From Bdellovibrionales bacterium (GTDB lineage: Bacteria > Bdellovibrionota > Bdellovibrionia > Bdellovibrionales > UBA840): 5,593 nt of DNA. The stretch is from the NCBI GenBank assembly GCA_020434605.1, contig JAGRAL010000253.1, forward strand, positions 1 to 5,593, given 5' to 3'. Shown here in pieces: positions 5,201-5,593 of the stretch; the stretch's first letter is position 1, and the number at the start of each line of letters is the position of its first letter. Under the pieces are notes generated by a model. The model did not search any database and was not told the DNA's origin. It saw nothing but the letters and a program-made list of their open reading frames with translations. Both the position numbers and the translations under genes were made by a program.

Positions 5201-5593
5201 ATTAAAAAGTAAAATATCTCAGGGTATTACTTATGAGGGAATCAGCGGTAATCGTCGAAAATTAAATAACTTAAAGAATATTAAAGAAACATTTGCTGTA
5301 CTTGAGGATATGAATGAGAAAGGTTACTTAAGATTTCTGCAGGTTATATATAAAAACCTTTTAGATGCAACCCCTGAGGAATATAAAAAGAAACAAGATC
5401 CGATCTTAAATCATATGGGATTAGCTCACTACCTATCTCAAATGGGGCTTTTTACAAGATTAGTGCACGGGTTTGAAATTTTGGACTCGCAAAATAAACT
5501 AGAGGTTTTTACAAGAAGTTTTGAATCTGCAATTGATTCTATTGATGTAGATAGCGTTGATCGATTGAGAAGTATTTTTCAAACGTTAGTAGA
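2211..5593 (+). CDS. Giant lipoprotein of unknown function, N-terminal 1127+ residues (runs off window)
   Basis: A single frame with no stop runs from an ATG at 2211 to the end of the window, so the protein exceeds 1127 residues. The N-terminus is a lipoprotein signal peptide: a hydrophobic run to VILITGC, lipobox ITGC, lipidated Cys23, then SDNASAP. Serine at +2 would, by the rule known from enterobacteria, favour the outer membrane. No second membrane span is evident, so the rest should be periplasmic or surface-exposed. The sequence is rich in Leu, Phe, Tyr, Asp and Lys in amphipathic-looking stretches and suggests an all-helical, perhaps repeat-solenoid protein; this is inference. After Cys23, cysteines are at 44, 65, 291, 337, 419, 663 and 681. 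The pairs 44/65 and 663/681 lie in a repeated C-[YW]...SS...E-C-x-N-[GA]-N module. Start: ATG 2211 lacks a good Shine-Dalgarno and gives a signal peptide whose only basic residue is Arg10. AGGGG at 2225-2229 precedes a non-standard CTG at 2235 that would give the compact MRIVFLFLVILITGC. Codon use matches the neighbours. No named family recognised. Confidence 0.88.
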   Translation, partial: MQLGIGVILRIVFLFLVILITGCSDNASAPKLAPRQQRVPVEACYKTDLDLRKLKASSVRNLVECLNGNEGAIQPYADFMQKSVTDEDLKVLLDIYNKHLVKESRFRKVFDFIDRLNKQGLSEDFYRDISYLAQTRSLQTMLPVLSVLYQQEDSGGRPIDAINEYLRVFIEKEEINRALISAANLLGSGRSRWATHMAATVATNYPNAVDTVVDDISDGIYQSIQTNGWQEFLLLATDPIVHPIMLQLLESEDGITKYGAFLKRIFKPEGNKNPFESLVELSRGASAPTQCWEDSVTADNLFDVVFDKLAAYKTETEFNTELQQSVPALYFVSKKSCSFDQRIKTNIKIPSMLIREGYGDAMHSTVSSFTAFDRSVYIKKLLTSINIQSISSILENFSQGDLFFYMLEVLEKDLSADDCISFHKMIRNMFIEDLSVYELEKWLKQADLSLETKSYVLDVSQQNRLGLHAVIDQMMSKSEGDEARAAYTELILYLSGQEMVRAPGARLQTVMLKLFGPNYVFRRNLKDFVKTYITSLERENAGWGDLFASIGEAIVQTGEAPFVDFLKDLINDKDFVDSMNPVLEKYFKDPLFLRALAFTGELSGNGELRRLTSFFIQIAKSIDVPGLDIYPSPYTYNKYRGPLNAFKKNYNFKAQVNTDYTACWNLLNSSSSDQWMDFAECTNANGNYPAVETLLGSLKKYSYKETTVFIAFTNFLDSLLAKPSTYNFFAALSEAVASVTNLHLVIFDIFKKYDLWQSFNKIISSISLDPYFTKLLQSIGNLLSIDRITNLLSESIDLYNKNLPAYYIVPSDFVSTVNNENDLYKLANTWKKDLDYSDIGDETENFDQLWAYSKKNFIERNDAYYFQNGVYKDPQSDESGELEYYKNHLEEFINYSLRPGDLEALIKTFKDLRKEGFSFIKMFHWMINEKAVVKYYTYSNKKPTIRLVTPADQLEILVQNAQLSVASWAGNLGADHVATLFQYEIATSTDLKKTLKKLKSKISQGITYEGISGNRRKLNNLKNIKETFAVLEDMNEKGYLRFLQVIYKNLLDATPEEYKKKQDPILNHMGLAHYLSQMGLFTRLVHGFEILDSQNKLEVFTRSFESAIDSIDVDSVDRLRSIFQTLV

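Overview
The window is AT-rich bacterial DNA that looks chromosomal. It carries two recognisable housekeeping genes, recN and nadK, plus two exported lipoprotein genes that I do not recognise. Lipobox signal peptides, one of them on a very large and apparently periplasmic protein, point to a Gram-negative. The mix of a nadK-recN pair, a cysteine-rich small lipoprotein and a giant lipoprotein of unknown function, together with low GC, resembles marine or freshwater Bdellovibrionota (Bacteriovorax/Halobacteriovorax-like). That placement is inference from general character, not from a marker gene. I see no mobile element, CRISPR array, tRNA or rRNA.

Left part (1-1288, minus strand): nadK (NAD kinase) is followed after one base by recN (DNA repair ATPase). 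The recN ribosome-binding site lies inside the last nadK codons, so the two are almost certainly co-transcribed. recN leaves the window after 136 codons. Its Walker A is intact, but the sequence where the conserved RecN Q-loop (IHGQHE-type) is expected reads differently.

Middle part (1289-2210): nadK has a short leader with a small perfect dyad. Upstream of it is a possible 38-codon membrane micro-protein gene (minus), then a strong hairpin, then a 146-residue cysteine- and tyrosine/glycine-rich lipoprotein gene (minus). The identical 8-mer TTCGGAAC, extended to TTCGGAACnnTTGT, lies exactly 40 bases upstream of both the nadK and the lipoprotein start codons, which suggests shared control. A 218-base divergent intergenic region holds a nested inverted repeat and a candidate plus-strand promoter.

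Right part (2211-5593, plus strand): one uninterrupted reading frame of 1127 codons runs off the window. It encodes a giant lipoprotein of predicted helical character, with a repeated cysteine-pair module about 620 residues apart. This gene and the divergent cysteine-rich lipoprotein are the least explained content and the best candidates for something undescribed, perhaps an envelope or surface system. Nothing in the window establishes what they do.
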